NCBI RefSeq assembly: GCF_001263335.1
Contig: NZ_LGVW01000011.1
Span: forward strand, 87,111 to 151,110
Source: Dichelobacter nodosus
GTDB taxonomy: Bacteria; Pseudomonadota; Gammaproteobacteria; Cardiobacteriales; Cardiobacteriaceae
Direction of reading: 5' to 3'
DNA: 64,000 nucleotides
In this document: positions 62,461-64,000 of the stretch, piece by piece
Layout of the letters: the number at the start of each line of letters is the position of its first letter
How positions within the stretch are numbered: the stretch's first letter is position 1
Position numbers and translations under genes: made by a program
Notes under the pieces: model-generated
Told to the model about the DNA's origin: nothing
Databases searched by the model: none
The model's input: the letters and a program-made list of their open reading frames with translations, nothing else

Positions 62461-64000
62461 TTAGATGATTATGGAGCCAACGTTGCCCATGTCATCGTCA
62501 TCTAACGTTTTGCTAATGTAAAGTTGGTAGCCACCTTCTTTACTGGTGTAGAGATGATAGCCATCGTGATCAACTGGCGCGTAATCGCCACTATCTTGCG
62601 GCGCTTCATCGCGTGTCCATGTTCCCGTTTTATCCATGAAAATATGGTTACTATTATCGCCATTGAGATACAACTCGGTGTTATCGCCCATGAAGGCTTT
62701 GAAGGCATCAAAATCAAGCATGTTGAGGTTATGACCGCCTTCATCTAAGTTGATGGTTTCAAAGCTCTTCAATGAAGCAATGCTCAAGTTAGAACCGCTA
62801 CCACCAATCACCAAAGTATCGCTGCCGGCGCCGCCATCAAGCATAACGTCTTGAGCGCTGCCATCGAATGTTCCTGAAAGAACAAGTATGTCATCACTAT
62901 TTCCAAGCTCAACTTTAGCACCATCGCCCACATGGTTAAATTCAACCATATCAACGCCTTGTGATCCGTGAACTGTACTATGTTCAAATGAACCATCAAC
63001 GGTCAATTGAGCATTGTGACCAACGTTATCATCTTTATCAGGGTTAACAGGGGCATATTGTTCTGGCATGGGCAAACCGCTGCCGAGATCAATCGTACTG
63101 CCTGAAACATTGCCGCCGATATTGATCGTATCAGATCCTTCAATCGATCCAATCGTTGTTGAACCACCAGTGGAAATGTAAGAATTCGCTACATTGCCAT
63201 CAATAGTGATGGCATCGTTACCTTTACCGGCAAAGATGGAGCTATCACTAACGTTGTTGACATGTTCAATGTCATTGTCATTACCCAAGTACACAATGCT
63301 ATTTACTTGATCGCCATCAACAATGAGCGAATCTCTACCGCCAGCGGTATCAACAATAACGATTGAACCATCAGCAGATTTAATATCGCCTTTAACATGA
63401 TAGTTATTTATCCAATCGGAAGGTCGAGCATTGTCATCGACGCCAGCCGGAACTCCTTTTGTCGTTAAATCACCATCAATATTATCGAGTTCAACAGTTG
63501 CAGGAGCAAGTGCAATAACAGTGACATCTGTCTTTTCACCAGCAGCGCTTCCTGACGCATTGGTTACAGAAGCCGTAACTTCTGTATTGTCAGCAACAGC
63601 ATTAGGTTCAAGATTAATAACAGCACCATCAGGCAATTCATCGTCAAAAGGTGAGGATCTGGAACTATCTTCAGATGGAACAAATTTCCAACTATCTGCC
63701 GTTTTTTCGTAAATAAAGCTCTTCAAGCTTGAATACTGATCGTAATAGCTGAAGGAGAATTTATCACCAACTTCAACGCCTTTTACAGGGAGCGTTATTT
63801 TTACGGAACCATCTGAAAAAGCTTCCAATTTCGGCGCTTCTGGCATCACTGTATCAACTTCCGGTTCAGGGTCAGTCGGTTTATCTGGATTTTCAGGATC
63901 TACCGGGTTGGTCGGATTTTCCGGGTCAGTCGGTTTATCTGGATTTTCAGGATCTACCGGGTTGGTCGGATTTTCCGGGTCAGTCGGTTTATCTGGATTT
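62461..64000 (-). CDS. C-terminal part of a large repetitive secreted or surface protein
   Basis: The last 512 codons of a gene whose start lies beyond the window. From the window edge come a Pro/Asp/Glu/Asn-rich repeat (18-residue unit, 63871-64000) and an Ig-like beta domain (PEAPKLEAFSDGSVKITLPV onward, about 120 residues). A long region of Asp/Gly/Asn/Ser-rich beta strands follows, with RTX-like turns such as FAGKGNDAIT and DGGAGSDTLV. The end is acidic with many Asp and Tyr and finishes in hydrophobic residues (GSIII), like a type I secretion tail. Strongly acidic with no Cys in this part. Best read as a large adhesin or RTX-like surface protein; no enzyme domain is seen. The stop at 62461 is followed by a strong terminator. 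Confidence 0.75.
   Translation of the reverse strand, partial: NPDKPTDPENPTNPVDPENPDKPTDPENPTNPVDPENPDKPTDPEPEVDTVMPEAPKLEAFSDGSVKITLPVKGVEVGDKFSFSYYDQYSSLKSFIYEKTADSWKFVPSEDSSRSSPFDDELPDGAVINLEPNAVADNTEVTASVTNASGSAAGEKTDVTVIALAPATVELDNIDGDLTTKGVPAGVDDNARPSDWINNYHVKGDIKSADGSIVIVDTAGGRDSLIVDGDQVNSIVYLGNDNDIEHVNNVSDSSIFAGKGNDAITIDGNVANSYISTGGSTTIGSIEGSDTINIGGNVSGSTIDLGSGLPMPEQYAPVNPDKDDNVGHNAQLTVDGSFEHSTVHGSQGVDMVEFNHVGDGAKVELGNSDDILVLSGTFDGSAQDVMLDGGAGSDTLVIGGSGSNLSIASLKSFETINLDEGGHNLNMLDFDAFKAFMGDNTELYLNGDNSNHIFMDKTGTWTRDEAPQDSGDYAPVDHDGYHLYTSKEGGYQLYISKTLDDDDMGNVGSIII
63871..64000 (-). repeat. 54-base tandem repeats encoding an 18-residue Pro-rich linker
   Basis: Two complete 54-base units (63871-63924 and 63925-63978) are identical in sequence. 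A third begins at 63979 and runs off the window. Each encodes PENPTNPVDPENPDKPTD. The unit is itself built of shorter P-x-N-P steps. Identity at the DNA level implies recent copying or active homogenisation and a length that may vary between strains. Confidence 0.95.

Noticed and set aside
62461..63849. Independent gene starting at 63849
   Set aside because: The frame stays open through the Pro-rich repeats to the window edge, so the apparent start is internal.

Overview
The window reads as chromosomal DNA of a Gram-negative gammaproteobacterium, almost all of it coding and slightly AT-rich by eye. Evidence for this includes a complete lipid A and outer-membrane block (bamA-skp-lpxD-fabZ-lpxA-lpxB-rnhB-dnaE), mlaA, dsbB, the type IV pilus motors pilT/pilU, topoisomerase IV, RsmI, PrmB, RppH and CmoM. 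Type IV pilus motors together with a PabB-PabC fusion and this gene mix would fit the Cardiobacteriales (Dichelobacter, Suttonella, Cardiobacterium). That placement is an inference; no rRNA gene is present to confirm it.

Layout. 9-5262 (minus): a tightly packed operon of a 24-residue membrane peptide, an XpaC-like protein, a TelA-like protein, an SPFH-GYF protein and two SLT-type lytic transglycosylases. 5334-6555: yraN and rsmI, head to head. 6537-10004 (minus): a Mn/Fe-type metal ABC transporter behind a promoter that overlaps a convincing Fur box. 10109-10729: gmk. 10772-17380 (minus): pabBC fusion, mutY, ispA, rsgA, mlaA and an AI-2E-family membrane protein. 17515-20891: prmB, a class I glutamine amidotransferase and an NhaC-family antiporter. 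20934-23552 (minus): clpA and clpS. 23798-29003 (plus): pyrC, rppH, a cation-diffusion-facilitator, an unknown membrane-anchored protein, cmoM and a uracil permease. 29060-31302: rdgB and rph diverging from yicC. 31366-39405 (minus): mnmG, an unknown 65-residue gene, serC, pyrD, pgpA, purB and dsbB, with proC and yggT upstream. 39520-47734 (plus): pilT, pilU, parE, parC and a carnitine-acyltransferase-family protein. 47742-48422 (minus): aat. 48543-59000 (plus): the outer-membrane/lipid A/dnaE block. 59006-62335 (minus): mfd. 62461 to the window end (minus): the C-terminal part of a large repetitive surface protein that runs off the window.

How the genes work together. ClpS, ClpA and Aat form an N-degron degradation branch. 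PyrC, PyrD and the uracil permease cover pyrimidine synthesis and salvage. LpxD, FabZ, LpxA and LpxB, with BamA and Skp, build the outer membrane. MlaA keeps the outer-membrane lipid balance. The first operon couples predicted inner-membrane proteins of the toxic-anion-resistance type to secreted peptidoglycan lyases and is the most system-like unit here.

No tRNA, rRNA, CRISPR array, insertion sequence or prophage was found. No stretch longer than about 300 bases lacks a gene; the longest gaps are 23553-23797 and 19197-19400.
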